Below are positions 27,649 through 37,253 of a stretch of DNA of 64,000 nt, piece after piece. Numbering within the stretch: position 1 is the stretch's first letter; every line of letters starts with the position of its first letter. The DNA is from Khoudiadiopia massiliensis (GTDB taxonomy: Bacteria > Bacillota > Clostridia > Tissierellales > Peptoniphilaceae), in the NCBI GenBank assembly GCA_900290095.1, contig OKQS01000003.1:62001-126000 (forward strand), read 5' to 3'. Under the pieces are notes generated by a model. That model had not been told where the DNA came from. It saw only the letters and a program-made list of their open reading frames with translations, and made no database searches. The translations under genes and the position numbers were made by a program.

Positions 27649-28551
27649 ATGAAATGCAGAGTTTTTGTGGACACTGCTGCCGATATAACTGTAAAAGAAG
27701 CCGAAGAAATCGGTGTTGAGCTTATCACCCTTCCTGTCACTTTTAACGGCGAAGTGTTCTCTCAGTCCGGAGATGAAGATTTCTCCCAATTTTATAAAAA
27801 AATGTCTGAAGAAGATGCCCTTCCCTCCACCAGCCAGCCGGCCTTCGGCGACCTGCTTTCTCTTTTTAAGGAAATAAAAAATTCCGGTCAGGAAGCTGTC
27901 TACCTCACCATTTCTATCGGCATATCCGGATCTTATGAATCGGCCATGAAGGCCCTTGACATGGTTGACTATGATAAGATTTTTGTTGTAAATTCAAATA
28001 CCGCAATTGCAGCCCAGGCCCTGCTTGCCCTCCACATGGGAAGGCTGGCGAGAAAGGGACTTTCAGCCTCTGAAATAGCCCGGGAGCTTGAGGAAGTGAA
28101 GCAAAGGGCCTTGGTTTGTGAAAATGTTACTGAACTCAACCATCTTAAAAAAGGCGGTAGAATACCCGGGAATTTGGCCCTGCTTGGCGGCCTCTTCCAC
28201 ATAACTCCCTTTTTACTTATTAATGATGAGGGCATACTCGAATCGCCTGTCAAAGACAGGGGAGTAAAAAACAGCATTAAAAGAATTATCCGCTTTGTTG
28301 AGCGTTATGAGCTTGATCCTGACTTTCCAATCTATGTCCAGTACACATCAGATGTCGAGAAGGCCAAGGGCCTCTATGAGTATTTTCAGGAAAAATTCGG
28401 TCCGGACAGGGTCAAGTACCACGGCATAGGTCCGGTCGTCGGAACCCATCTCGGTCCAAATACAGTCGGGGTCGGAATTATTTTAAGCCAGGCCGGCAAT
28501 GATAAGAGAATGGCGGAAATGCTGACAGATCCAAAGTGCTATTACAAATAA
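27649..28551 (+). CDS. DegV family fatty-acid-binding protein
   Basis: A 300-residue protein of the DegV (FakB) family, which binds a fatty acid so that FakA can phosphorylate it. It shows the N-terminal DTAADIT motif at residue 7, the ligand-site motif TSQPAFGD near residue 53, and GxH-type loop GPVVGTHLGPNTVGVG near the end. The open frame begins at 27613, but AAGGAG supports the ATG at 27649 and the family's normal start. A TATAAT box lies at 27602-27607. Its lipid specificity cannot be inferred. Confidence 0.9.
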   Translation: MKCRVFVDTAADITVKEAEEIGVELITLPVTFNGEVFSQSGDEDFSQFYKKMSEEDALPSTSQPAFGDLLSLFKEIKNSGQEAVYLTISIGISGSYESAMKALDMVDYDKIFVVNSNTAIAAQALLALHMGRLARKGLSASEIARELEEVKQRALVCENVTELNHLKKGGRIPGNLALLGGLFHITPFLLINDEGILESPVKDRGVKNSIKRIIRFVERYELDPDFPIYVQYTSDVEKAKGLYEYFQEKFGPDRVKYHGIGPVVGTHLGPNTVGVGIILSQAGNDKRMAEMLTDPKCYYK

Positions 28552-28585
28552 AGATTTTAATAATTGATTTATCAAGATATTTTTT

Positions 28586-28626
28586 AAGGGGGTTAGCCTA
28601 AAAAGCCAACCCCCCCCTTTTGTATT
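28586..28626. terminator. GC-rich hairpin terminator after the DegV gene
   Basis: GGGGGTT (28588-28594) pairs with AACCCCC (28608-28614) around a 13-base loop, followed by CCCTTTTGT. It lies between the convergent DegV and alpha-glucosidase genes. Confidence 0.65.
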
Positions 28627-28649
28627 GTAGGGCCCTATAAATGCCTCTA

Positions 28650-30539
28650 TTATAAAACATAAATTCTTGCTTCATATGGCCTGAGGACCTCTTTGTAGTC
28701 GGCCTTATAGTTTGAAATCACCTCTTTATAATCCTTCGGAATTTTTGATCCTATTTCCCCGTCCGACAGGTTCATCTCAACGAAAACTTTCTTATCTTCA
28801 TATGTCCTGTAGTAGGCAAAATAGTTATTTTTCTCCCTGTCTACAAAGCTTATTTTCCCCCTTGTGAGGGCCTTATTTGCTTTTCTCAAGCCTATAACTT
28901 TCTTGAAAAAGCTCAGGACGGAATCGGGATCCTTGTCCTGTTCAAAGGCCCCTGAGCCTTTTTTAAAGTCATCAATATATATCCATGGATGGGCACTTGA
29001 AAAGCCCCCATAGGCTTCTTCGGAGTCCCAGACCATCGGTACCCTTGCATGGTCCCTGGTTCCTGCCAGGCATATATCCCAGCACTTCTTAGGTCCGAAT
29101 TTTTCCAGGTTCTCATTATAGTAATTTATAACCTCAACATCCCTCAACTCCTCAATTGAAGTGAAGTCTTGATTGGCAGCGCCCAGCTCCTGACCCTGGA
29201 ATACAAAGGGGGTCCCCCTCATTGTCAGCAAGAGGACTATCAGCAGCTTGGCTAGGGGCTCGTGAAGGCTCCTATCCGATGTCACCTTGGAGATCATCCT
29301 GGGATTGTCATGGTTTTCCCAGAAGATTGACATCCAGTTGTTGTTGGTGAAGCTCTCCTGGTACCTGATGTAATACTTCTTTAAAAAGTTCAGATCATAT
29401 TCGTAGTCTTCAAAGCGGACATGGCCCGGGGTTTCCAAGTGGTCGAAGTTAAAGACCATGTCGAATTCTTTCCTGTCGGCCCCGGCCAGAAGCTTGCCCA
29501 TTTCTAGCCCTATGCCCGGGGTCTCGGCTACTGAAAAGGCCCCATACTTATCAAAGGTTTTGGCCCTCATCTCCTTTAAATATTCATGGAGTCTGGGCCC
29601 ATAGTAATAGTTTTCGATTCCCGTGAAATCGATAAGTTCGCCTATGGCCTCATCCCCGTCAGGCAGGCCCTCTCTCTTGGATATATAATTTATGACGTCA
29701 AGCCTGAAGCCGTCAACCCCCTTATCAAGCCACCAGGAGATCATTTGGTGGATCTCATCCCTCACAGGCTCATTGTCCCAATTCAAGTCCATCTGCTTCT
29801 TGCTGAAGAGGTGGAGACAGTAGAGGTCATGCTCGGGATAATAGTTCCAAGCCGGCCCGCTGAAGAAAGAGACCCAGTTGTTTGGCTCCTTGCCGTCTTT
29901 TCCCTTCCTGAAGAAATAGTATTGGCCGTAGGGGCCGTGAGGGTCTTCCAAGGCTTTCTTAAACCATATGTGCTCATCGGAAGTGTGATTGACCACCAGG
30001 TCCATAATGAGCCTCATGCCCCGCTTATGAACTTGGTCCAGGAGTCTGTCAAAATCCTCCATAGTCCCCATCTCCTCCATGATCTTCCTGTAATCCCTGA
30101 TATCATAGCCGTTATCATCATTGGGAGAGTCATATATTGGAGAAATCCAAATTGCATCTATGCCCAGACCCTGAAGATAGTCCAATTTCCCTATTATTCC
30201 TTCAATGTCCCCAATACCGTCTCCATTGGAATCAGCAAAAGACCTGGGATATATCTGATAGAAGACCGCCTCTTTCCACCAAGTCCAGTCCATTGGGACC
30301 TCCTGAGTGTTGGGGGTGTCCTTTTCGCTATTTAAGAGCCAGAAAAGATGGTCCCAGAAGGTGTCTGTCAATTTCTTCCTTGTGAGCCTTTTTATAAATG
30401 AGAGCTTGAGATTCCTGACAAGGGGGTTGAGGATCAACTTGTCAGACTTGCCCATCTGCATGAGTATTTTGTCAATGACATCCTTGCCCACGGGATTTGC
30501 GTAGAGGTCTTTGACCCTGGAATTGAAATTTATGGTCAT
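28650..30539 (-). CDS. GH13 alpha-glucosidase / oligo-1,6-glucosidase with N-terminal extension
   Basis: A 629-residue cytoplasmic glycosidase. The GH13 barrel begins near residue 87 (WWKEAVFYQIYPRSF) and includes the calcium-like loop DSNGDGIGD. Catalytic residues are the Asp in DGFRLDVIN near residue 280, the Glu in FSVAETPG near residue 340 and the Asp in ENHDNPR near residue 413. Usual family length is about 550, so the first ~82 residues, which are helical and basic, are an extra module. It overlaps the downstream-encoded sugar transporter unit by 4 bases (transporter gene first). It probably hydrolyses imported isomaltose- or sucrose-like alpha-glucosides. Confidence 0.9.
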   Translation of the reverse strand: MTINFNSRVKDLYANPVGKDVIDKILMQMGKSDKLILNPLVRNLKLSFIKRLTRKKLTDTFWDHLFWLLNSEKDTPNTQEVPMDWTWWKEAVFYQIYPRSFADSNGDGIGDIEGIIGKLDYLQGLGIDAIWISPIYDSPNDDNGYDIRDYRKIMEEMGTMEDFDRLLDQVHKRGMRLIMDLVVNHTSDEHIWFKKALEDPHGPYGQYYFFRKGKDGKEPNNWVSFFSGPAWNYYPEHDLYCLHLFSKKQMDLNWDNEPVRDEIHQMISWWLDKGVDGFRLDVINYISKREGLPDGDEAIGELIDFTGIENYYYGPRLHEYLKEMRAKTFDKYGAFSVAETPGIGLEMGKLLAGADRKEFDMVFNFDHLETPGHVRFEDYEYDLNFLKKYYIRYQESFTNNNWMSIFWENHDNPRMISKVTSDRSLHEPLAKLLIVLLLTMRGTPFVFQGQELGAANQDFTSIEELRDVEVINYYNENLEKFGPKKCWDICLAGTRDHARVPMVWDSEEAYGGFSSAHPWIYIDDFKKGSGAFEQDKDPDSVLSFFKKVIGLRKANKALTRGKISFVDREKNNYFAYYRTYEDKKVFVEMNLSDGEIGSKIPKDYKEVISNYKADYKEVLRPYEARIYVL

Positions 30540-31909
30540 GAGTCCAACTCCTCCTTTTCCCTTTCTTCATTCTCCTTGAGGATCTTGGCGTAAAAATTCT
30601 CATCAATCTTGTATTTTTTCATAAGTATAATTCCGCCCAAAACTATCATGGCAACCGGAATAATAAACATGTAGATTTTGAATTTTGTGATGGCCTGAGC
30701 TGACAATAGCCTGCCTTCCGGGTGGCCGCTTATGCCAGAGGTAATGAGGGCTAGGCTTGTAAGGTAGCCCGCAATGGCGTTGGCACTCTTGTAAATCAAG
30801 GGTTGGACGGATGAGGTCACGCTGTCATTCCTCTTCTTGAATTTCCACTGGCCATACTCAACGGCATCGGAAATATACATGAGCATGAGCATCTGTATAA
30901 AGGCTTCTCCAACGAAGATCAGGGTTCCCCCTATTCCAATGACCAACATATTTGTGTGGGCCAGGTAGAACACTATGTAGCCGATTATGACCATGGCCAG
31001 GCCCAGAAAATACAAGCTGCTTCTCTTCAGCCTTTCACCCAGGATGGGGAAAATGGCCAGGCCGGCGATTTGGGAGACTCCCAAAATCAGGGCGAAGACT
31101 GAATACTTGTTCTCATCCCCGAAAACATACTTAAAGTAGTAAATTCCCAGGCCGGTTGTAGCTGTATAGGCGGCCATAAAGAGCAGCATGGAGCATATAA
31201 TTACCAGGAGTTGGTCATTTTTTATAATAATTTTCAGGATCTCCTTGAGACCGGTTTTTTCTTTTTTCTTAAATCCGACCTCTTCCTCCTTAACGAAAAT
31301 CAGGGTGAAGGTCTGGAAGAATATCATAATAAGGGAGGATGCCAGGGCTATGATGAGCCAGGCCTTGGTCTTGCTTTGGAAAAGGCCGGCCAGGGAATTG
31401 GATATGGGTATAAGACCGACAACAAAGGCGAACATGCCTATACTGGCAAAAATTCTGGCCGTCGACCCTATTTTTTCCTTCTCCTTTTGGTCCCTGCTCA
31501 GGGAAGGTATCATTGACCAATAGGCTATGTCGTTCATGGTGTAAGAGATTTCCCACAGGAGATAGGTCACAAAAAAGTATGCTAGAAATGCCGAGCCTTT
31601 GAGGCCTGTATCAAAAAACATCAAAACATGGAAGAAGCCCCACAGGATCATTCCGACAAAAATCCAGGGTTTGAACTTGCCCCACTTGGTTTTCGTATTG
31701 TCAATTATCGACCCCATAACCGGATCGTTGAGCCCGTCAAAAAACCTCATAAATATAATTATCGAGGTTACATAGGCCAGCATCTCTTTAGGTATTCTCA
31801 GAACGTCGGTCATGTAATAGAACATGTACATGGTTACCATGGTTGCCACCATATCCCGACCCAAAGTTCCTATTCCGTATCCCACTCTTTGCTTCCACTT
31901 GTTTTTCAT
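30536..31909 (-). CDS. GPH-family (glycoside-pentoside-hexuronide) sugar:cation symporter
   Basis: A roughly 457-residue 12-helix transporter with the GPH N-terminal motif GYGIGTLGRDMVATMV near residue 9 and the NDPVMGSIIDNTKTKWGKFKPWI region near residue 58. The open frame starts at 31930, but GGAAGGAG lies 7 bases before the ATG at 31909. Its last codons overlap the alpha-glucosidase start, so both are one operon. It likely imports an alpha-glucoside with Na+ or H+. Confidence 0.9.
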   Translation of the reverse strand: MKNKWKQRVGYGIGTLGRDMVATMVTMYMFYYMTDVLRIPKEMLAYVTSIIIFMRFFDGLNDPVMGSIIDNTKTKWGKFKPWIFVGMILWGFFHVLMFFDTGLKGSAFLAYFFVTYLLWEISYTMNDIAYWSMIPSLSRDQKEKEKIGSTARIFASIGMFAFVVGLIPISNSLAGLFQSKTKAWLIIALASSLIMIFFQTFTLIFVKEEEVGFKKKEKTGLKEILKIIIKNDQLLVIICSMLLFMAAYTATTGLGIYYFKYVFGDENKYSVFALILGVSQIAGLAIFPILGERLKRSSLYFLGLAMVIIGYIVFYLAHTNMLVIGIGGTLIFVGEAFIQMLMLMYISDAVEYGQWKFKKRNDSVTSSVQPLIYKSANAIAGYLTSLALITSGISGHPEGRLLSAQAITKFKIYMFIIPVAMIVLGGIILMKKYKIDENFYAKILKENEEREKEELDS

Positions 31910-31951
31910 ATCAGGCTCCTTCCAAATCAACTATTTTAATTAATTATACAT

Positions 31952-31986
31952 AAAAAAGCAGCCTAATCTCGGTAGATTAAGCTGCT
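31952..31986 (-). terminator. Hairpin terminator after brnQ
   Basis: On the minus strand AGCAGC-TTAATCT pairs with AGATTAGGCTGCT around a short ACCG loop, followed by six T residues. It lies 27 bases after the brnQ stop and just upstream of the sugar transporter gene. Confidence 0.8.
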
Positions 31987-32012
31987 GATAAAAAGTATTT
32001 TTAAGATTTGGC

Positions 32013-33350
32013 CTAGGCGGCTTTCTTCCTGAACATGACAAAGCTTATGGCAAGGCCGATTGCAACCGGCACTACCCAGCCCAAACCCAGGGTGAAGAAG
32101 GGAATGTAGGCTTTAGCAAAGTCCACCATGCCGACAGCCAAGCCTGTCTTTGAAATGAATTTCGGCGTTGATTTAATGAAGTCAAATATGGCCGGTATCA
32201 TTGAAAGATATACGGTGAGACGGAAAGCTTTATCCTCAAGCGGCGTGAAATAATTGGTCAACCACAAAATGATCATGGTTATTGCTATGGGATAGAGGAA
32301 CATCAGGAAGGGCACCGACAGACTTATTATGGTATTCAAACCAAAATTGGCAAAGAAGAAGGAAATGCCCACGAAGAGGAAGGTCCAGGTCCTTCTTTTA
32401 AGCCTGTTAGGAAACATCTCATCAAAGGTTGCCGATATTGATACTGAAAGCCCTATGGCTGTCTTCAAGCAGGCAACGGTTGCTGTGGCGGCTAATAAGA
32501 CTTGGCCCCACCTGCCCATGAGTTTTTCCGATGCTTTTGAAAGGACGGCTCCTCCGTTGGCCTGAACTTCCATGGCCCCGTTTGAAGAAGCACCAAGATA
32601 TGTCAGGCCCAGATATATGACCGACATGGCTATAACGGTCACTATTGAAGATACCATTACCTCCCTGGCCTTATCCGATGCACCTGTTACACCCAGCCTG
32701 TCTATGGCCCCCAGAACTGTGGCACCGAAAGCTATGCAGGCCAAGATATCCATGGTATTGTATCCGTCCAGGATTCCCTGAAAAAGAGCCTTTGACTCAT
32801 AGTTGGCCAAGGGCTGAAAATCCCCCGGATTTCCCATAGGCTCAAAAATAGATGCAATAATCAGGATTGATATAAGAGCTAAAAATAGGGGTGCCAGAAA
32901 TTTACCGATGACATCCAGGATCTTGCTGGGCCTAAATGAATAGAAGAGAACCAGGCAGAAGAACACCGTTGAATATACAAGCAAGGGTAGGCTGCTGTCA
33001 CCCTTTACAAAGGGCTGAATCCCAACCTCGAAAGCAACAGTAGCTGTCCTTGGAGTGGCAAAAAGCGGTCCAATAGTCAGGAGGAGGACTATGGCGAAGA
33101 AATATGAGAATTTTTCCCCTACCGGCAGGGTATAGGTCCTCAGACTGGACTTCTTTGAAAGTGCAAAAGAAGCCACTGCCAAAATAGGCAGGCCCACACC
33201 TGTTATTAGGAAGCCGACTCCTGAAAGTAAAAAGTTTTTTCCACTCAGCTGGCCCATCATTACCGGAAAAATAATATTTCCCGCTCCGAAAAGCATTCCG
33301 AATAATAATAAGCCGACTGAAATTGATTGTGATCTGTTTAGCTTTTTCAT
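32013..33350 (-). CDS. brnQ: Branched-chain amino-acid transport system II carrier protein (BrnQ)
   Basis: A 445-residue, 12-helix Na+/H+-coupled importer of Leu, Ile and Val (LIVCS family). The N-terminal motif LLFGMLFGAGNIIFPVMMG is near residue 13, and the conserved FPNRLKRRTW region is near residue 310. AAGGGGAT precedes the ATG. It stands alone between the sugar operon and the gamma-glutamylcyclotransferase gene. Together with livJHMGF it gives the host two routes for branched-chain amino acids. Confidence 0.92.
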   Translation of the reverse strand: MKKLNRSQSISVGLLLFGMLFGAGNIIFPVMMGQLSGKNFLLSGVGFLITGVGLPILAVASFALSKKSSLRTYTLPVGEKFSYFFAIVLLLTIGPLFATPRTATVAFEVGIQPFVKGDSSLPLLVYSTVFFCLVLFYSFRPSKILDVIGKFLAPLFLALISILIIASIFEPMGNPGDFQPLANYESKALFQGILDGYNTMDILACIAFGATVLGAIDRLGVTGASDKAREVMVSSIVTVIAMSVIYLGLTYLGASSNGAMEVQANGGAVLSKASEKLMGRWGQVLLAATATVACLKTAIGLSVSISATFDEMFPNRLKRRTWTFLFVGISFFFANFGLNTIISLSVPFLMFLYPIAITMIILWLTNYFTPLEDKAFRLTVYLSMIPAIFDFIKSTPKFISKTGLAVGMVDFAKAYIPFFTLGLGWVVPVAIGLAISFVMFRKKAA

Positions 33351-33436
33351 AATATCCCCTTAATGTTTTCTTGTTATTATATAACAAAAAATTTTAAACA
33401 TAGGATTTTTTTAATAGGTTTATTGAAAATAATTCC

Positions 33437-33880
33437 TTACTCCTCCACTTCCTTCAGAGCAAGGTCCAGGGGCCCTTCGTTAAAGTCACATTCCCCATAT
33501 CCTTTTCTGACCATGTCCAGGTATTTTTTAGTTGGCTTCACTTTTTCATCTGAATATGGGGGGTTCATAAGATAGTAAAAAACCTCTTTCTCACGGCCCT
33601 CAACTGATAATGTCAGCGTCTTCTTGCAATAAAGGTCCGGGTAGGCCTCATAATCGTCCAAGGCCAGCTCGTCTTTATCGTCCACCTGCCAGAGGAGGAC
33701 CGGTATGGAGTACTTATCTTCCTCAGCCCCTTTAACCTTTTCTATAGTCAGGTAGCCCTTGGCCCTGAATAAAAGTTTATAGCCTTTGAGTTCATGTTTT
33801 ACGGGTTCTTCTTTCTTTCCCCTCAGCTCTTCCATCCATTCCCTGTTGAGATTGCTTCCATAAGCTAAATATGTTTTCAT
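33437..33880 (-). CDS. Gamma-glutamylcyclotransferase family protein
   Basis: A 147-residue protein with the substrate-binding loop YLAYGSNLNR at residues 4-13 and the catalytic Glu in DDYEAYPDLY near residue 77. It is the normal length of the AIG2-like/GGCT fold. Enzymes of this family cyclise gamma-glutamyl amines to 5-oxoproline, but many bacterial members are uncharacterised. AGGA precedes the ATG. It is 86 bases upstream of brnQ on the same strand. Confidence 0.85.
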   Translation of the reverse strand: MKTYLAYGSNLNREWMEELRGKKEEPVKHELKGYKLLFRAKGYLTIEKVKGAEEDKYSIPVLLWQVDDKDELALDDYEAYPDLYCKKTLTLSVEGREKEVFYYLMNPPYSDEKVKPTKKYLDMVRKGYGECDFNEGPLDLALKEVEE

Positions 33881-34042
33881 TTGTCATCCTGCTTTCAAAT
33901 ATAGATATGATAGTAAATTTTCTTAACATCACTATTTTACATGCATTTTATATTCTTTTTCATCTGAAATTACAAAGATTTTTTAAAATGTTCAGGTCAG
34001 CTTAATAAAATAGCGACAAATCAAATTAGAAAGGAAATAAAT

Positions 34043-34837
34043 ATGCAGAAATTTCGCATTGCACACTTGACGGATACCCATATTCTCAGAGATTATAGAA
34101 ATTCCCACTTGGAAAAAATCGGCTTAAGAATTTATCCTGACAGCTATTTTAAAATTGCCCTTCAAGAACTATCTCTTGAAAAACCGGACTTGTTGCTTAT
34201 AACCGGAGACCTTATACATGAGGGTGATATAGAAGATTACCGATATATGATAAGGCTTATTGATTCATATTTGCCTGATATCCCTCTTTTTTTATGCCCC
34301 GGTAATCACGATCCCAAAGAAATTTTCATGCAAACGTTCAACGGTCGATTTTCCGACCATTATGTTGGTGATTTTAATGGTTATAGGATAGTAAGCATTG
34401 ACACTTCTATTGAAGGATCACCAAATGCTTACATTAATCCGGATCATATAAGTTGGCTTAAAGAAGTTTTAAAAAAGCCATCAAAAAATGGAACTATTCT
34501 AATAGGTCATCACCCTCTTGAATTTGATCAAGCTTGGTTCAGGAGTGATTTTGGGAGCCGTTTTTGGCAGATCTTGGATGATAGCGATGTATTTGCTTAC
34601 TTCTGTGGCCACTCTCACTTCGGTGAAGTCCGCAGAGTTCATAATTTTTTGCAGATATGCGGCGAATCTTTTGCTTTTGGAGTTGAAACTTGGGGAGATA
34701 GAGTTGTTTACACGGAAAGCCGCGGCTACAACTGTTGTATTTTAAGAGGCAGAGAAGTTTTAACTCATGCAAGTCAGCTTTTTTCAAGTCCCAGACTTGT
34801 CAAGGAATTTGATGATATCGCGTCCAGTGTTAAGTAA
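34043..34837 (+). CDS. Calcineurin-like metallophosphodiesterase (GpdQ-like)
   Basis: A 264-residue cytoplasmic enzyme with all five metal-ligand motifs in order: LTDTH at 8-12, TGDLIHEGD near 54, GNHDP near 93, GHHPLE near 155 and CGHSHFG near 189. This is the class III cyclic-nucleotide/glycerophosphodiesterase pattern, and length and motif spacing resemble GpdQ. It is the first gene before a UgpB-A-E-C type importer, so a glycerophosphodiester or another phosphodiester is a likely substrate. GAAAGGA precedes the ATG. Confidence 0.85.
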   Translation: MQKFRIAHLTDTHILRDYRNSHLEKIGLRIYPDSYFKIALQELSLEKPDLLLITGDLIHEGDIEDYRYMIRLIDSYLPDIPLFLCPGNHDPKEIFMQTFNGRFSDHYVGDFNGYRIVSIDTSIEGSPNAYINPDHISWLKEVLKKPSKNGTILIGHHPLEFDQAWFRSDFGSRFWQILDDSDVFAYFCGHSHFGEVRRVHNFLQICGESFAFGVETWGDRVVYTESRGYNCCILRGREVLTHASQLFSSPRLVKEFDDIASSVK

Positions 34838-34930
34838 ATCTCAACTTTCGATAATAACGGGTTTTTAAAAAGCTAATTGAAATTATGGTCAATTATTAAT
34901 TAAAAAAATGCAAAATGAAAAGGAGTATTT

Positions 34931-36241
34931 ATGAAAAACAAGAAAAATTTGTTTAAGACAGCCATTTTATGCTTGTGTTTGTGTATGGGTTTTATTCTCA
35001 CCGCTTGCGGATCAGAAAGCTCAAAGAAGAGCTCTGACGGAAAAATTCGTCTTCAATATTGGCACATAAATGGAGAAAGTCAGGGAGGAAAAACCGTAGA
35101 TCAGTTTATAAAGGAGTTTAATGAGAGCCAGGACAAAATCGAAGTCAGCGGCCGTTTTAATAAGGGATATGATGACCTCTTAAAAAATCTTCAGGCAGAT
35201 ACTGCTGCAGGAAACGCCCCTGATGTTGTTCAGGTTTCCTGGTCTAACCTGGAATACTTTCCGAACAACTTCAAATACACAAGCCCTGAAGAAATTGTGA
35301 GTAAGTATTTTCCTGAAGATGCAAACTTCTTGAATGATACCTTCCCTGAAAAAATTCTTAATTTAGCAAAAAACCGTGAAGGTAAATTGGCAGGCATCCC
35401 ATATTCAGTTTCTAACCCTGTTCTCTATTACAATGCCGACATACTTAAGAAGTGTGGTTTGTCAGAAGATGGCCCAAAAAATTGGAATGAAGCTGCACAA
35501 TTTGCAAAAAAAATCTATGACCAGACAGGACAATACGGAATCTACTTTCAAGCAAATGATACTTGGGTTCTTCAGGCCATACTTGAAAGCGGCGGTTCCA
35601 ATATGCTGAGCTATGACGGGGATAAGCCTAAGGCAACCTTTGCAAGTCCTGAGGGCATTGCAGCTATGCAGGCCTATGCCGATCTGGTCTTGAAGGATAA
35701 GAGTGCTGTCCATATGAACAACTTGGAAGATGCTCTTAAAGCCTTCTACGACGGTAAAATCGCAATGGTAGCTTCTTCTATAGCTAAGGCTACCACTGTA
35801 AAGCAAAATTCAAATTTTGATGTTCGTTCAACACAGTTCCCTGGCTTTGAAGGACATGACCTTGCAGTGCCTGCCGGTGGCTGCTATTTAGCTATTACCT
35901 CAACAGACGAAGAACATCAAAAAGCTGCTTGGGAATTCATTAAATTCCTGAACACAGACGATAACTCAGCACGCTGGGTTGCCGGAACAGGCTATGTTCC
36001 CACAACTAAAGGTGCTGAAAATTCACAAATACTAAAAGATTATCTTAAAGAGAATCCACTTCTGAACGCCGCTATGGATCAAAGAGACAACGCTGTTCAG
36101 TGGACAGCTTGGCCGGGAACATCTGCTCCTAAAGTTCAACAGGCTCTTATTGATATGCGAGATGTAATAATGAACGGTTCAAAAACTGTAAATGAGGCTA
36201 TGCAGTCAACACAGGAAGAGATCCAAAAAATGTTCAAATAG
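34931..36241 (+). CDS. ugpB: ABC transporter substrate-binding lipoprotein (UgpB type)
   Basis: A 436-residue extracellular solute receptor. The signal segment ends in lipobox ILTAC near residue 25. The mature part (IRLQYWHINGESQGGKTVDQFI) is typical of family 1 binding proteins for sugars or glycerol-3-phosphate. The C-terminal segment WEFIKFLNTDDNSARWVAGTGYVPTTKGA is the family's ligand-binding hinge. AAAGGAG precedes the ATG. A hairpin separates it from the first permease gene. Confidence 0.85.
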   Translation: MKNKKNLFKTAILCLCLCMGFILTACGSESSKKSSDGKIRLQYWHINGESQGGKTVDQFIKEFNESQDKIEVSGRFNKGYDDLLKNLQADTAAGNAPDVVQVSWSNLEYFPNNFKYTSPEEIVSKYFPEDANFLNDTFPEKILNLAKNREGKLAGIPYSVSNPVLYYNADILKKCGLSEDGPKNWNEAAQFAKKIYDQTGQYGIYFQANDTWVLQAILESGGSNMLSYDGDKPKATFASPEGIAAMQAYADLVLKDKSAVHMNNLEDALKAFYDGKIAMVASSIAKATTVKQNSNFDVRSTQFPGFEGHDLAVPAGGCYLAITSTDEEHQKAAWEFIKFLNTDDNSARWVAGTGYVPTTKGAENSQILKDYLKENPLLNAAMDQRDNAVQWTAWPGTSAPKVQQALIDMRDVIMNGSKTVNEAMQSTQEEIQKMFK

Positions 36242-36263
36242 TAAGAAAATTATGCATTTTAAC

Positions 36264-36304
36264 GCAGACCCAGGCATTGGCAATCATCTTTGCTTAGGGT
36301 CTGC
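36264..36304 (+). terminator. Intercistronic hairpin between ugpB and ugpA
   Basis: GCAGACCC (36264-36271) and its exact complement GGGTCTGC (36297-36304) frame a 25-base loop. There is no T tract after it, so it is more likely an mRNA-stabilising or partial-termination element that keeps receptor mRNA in excess over permease mRNA. Confidence 0.55.
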
Positions 36305-36347
36305 TAAAATTGCCATTTTCATTCCGAGTTAAAAAAGGAGGCTTAAT

Positions 36348-37253
36348 TTGTCAGTATCTAAAGGCAATAAAAAAGTCCTTAAAAAGTGGCAGCCCTATTT
36401 CCTGATCTTTCCGGTTTTGGCTGTATTCACAGTATTTATGTTTTATCCCTTCTTCAAGACCCTATACATGAGCTTCTTCCAGGGAACCCTCACTGACTCA
36501 ACCCAAGAGTTTGTGGGTTTTGAAAATTATAGTTCTATCTTTCATAGTTCTGATTTTATGAAGATTTTAGGAAATACGCTTTTATACATCCTGCTCTTTT
36601 TAATATTTGCGTTGATTGCTCCATATATCTTTGCTTTTATACTTTCCTTCTGTATTAATAAAGGCAAAGAATTTTATAAGGCGACTTTCTTCCTTCCTAG
36701 CGTTATTTCAGTAGTTGTTGGAACTATGATCTTCACCTGGCTTCTGAACCCCTTGTCCGGCCCTGTTGCAGGTGTCGCCGCATTTTTCGGTATAGAGGTT
36801 CCAATTTGGACCGAGACTCAGAGTTTGGTTATTCTTGGAATGAGTATTATTACCTGTTGGAAAATATTCGGTTATAATTTCATAGTCATTATGGCAGGTA
36901 TAGGCTCGGTTCCATTGGAGGTTATAGAGTCGGCAAGGATGGACAATATTCCCAATTGGAGGATCTTCTTAAACATAGTCGTTCCTATGAGTTCTTCCAC
37001 TGGAATATATGTTCTAATCATGGCTATAGTTACAGGGCTTCAGCAAGTTTTTACCCCGATTATGATGATTACTCAAGGCGGTCCAAACTCAGCCAGTTCT
37101 AACCTTATGTACGAAGTATATGACCAAGCCTTTGCTATGTTCGATCCGGGCATTGCCGCGGCTTACGCAATGATAATGATGATCCTTTTCGCCTTCCTGC
37201 TTTGGTTAGAATTCCGTTTTGTTGAGAAAGGAGTATATTACAGTGGAAAATAA
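36348..37253 (+). CDS. ugpA: ABC transporter permease (UgpA type)
   Basis: A 301-residue, six-helix permease of the MalF/UgpA family. The coupling loop is ESARMDNIPNWRIFLNIVVPM near residue 195. It starts with TTG, supported by AAGGAGG 8 bases before it. It overlaps the next permease gene by 11 bases. It forms the membrane channel with the UgpE-type subunit. Confidence 0.9.
   Translation: MSVSKGNKKVLKKWQPYFLIFPVLAVFTVFMFYPFFKTLYMSFFQGTLTDSTQEFVGFENYSSIFHSSDFMKILGNTLLYILLFLIFALIAPYIFAFILSFCINKGKEFYKATFFLPSVISVVVGTMIFTWLLNPLSGPVAGVAAFFGIEVPIWTETQSLVILGMSIITCWKIFGYNFIVIMAGIGSVPLEVIESARMDNIPNWRIFLNIVVPMSSSTGIYVLIMAIVTGLQQVFTPIMMITQGGPNSASSNLMYEVYDQAFAMFDPGIAAAYAMIMMILFAFLLWLEFRFVEKGVYYSGK

Noticed and set aside
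29586-30335. 249-codon open frame on the plus strand
   Set aside because: It is antisense to the GH13 gene, has no ribosome-binding site or domain, and its composition follows from the opposite coding strand.
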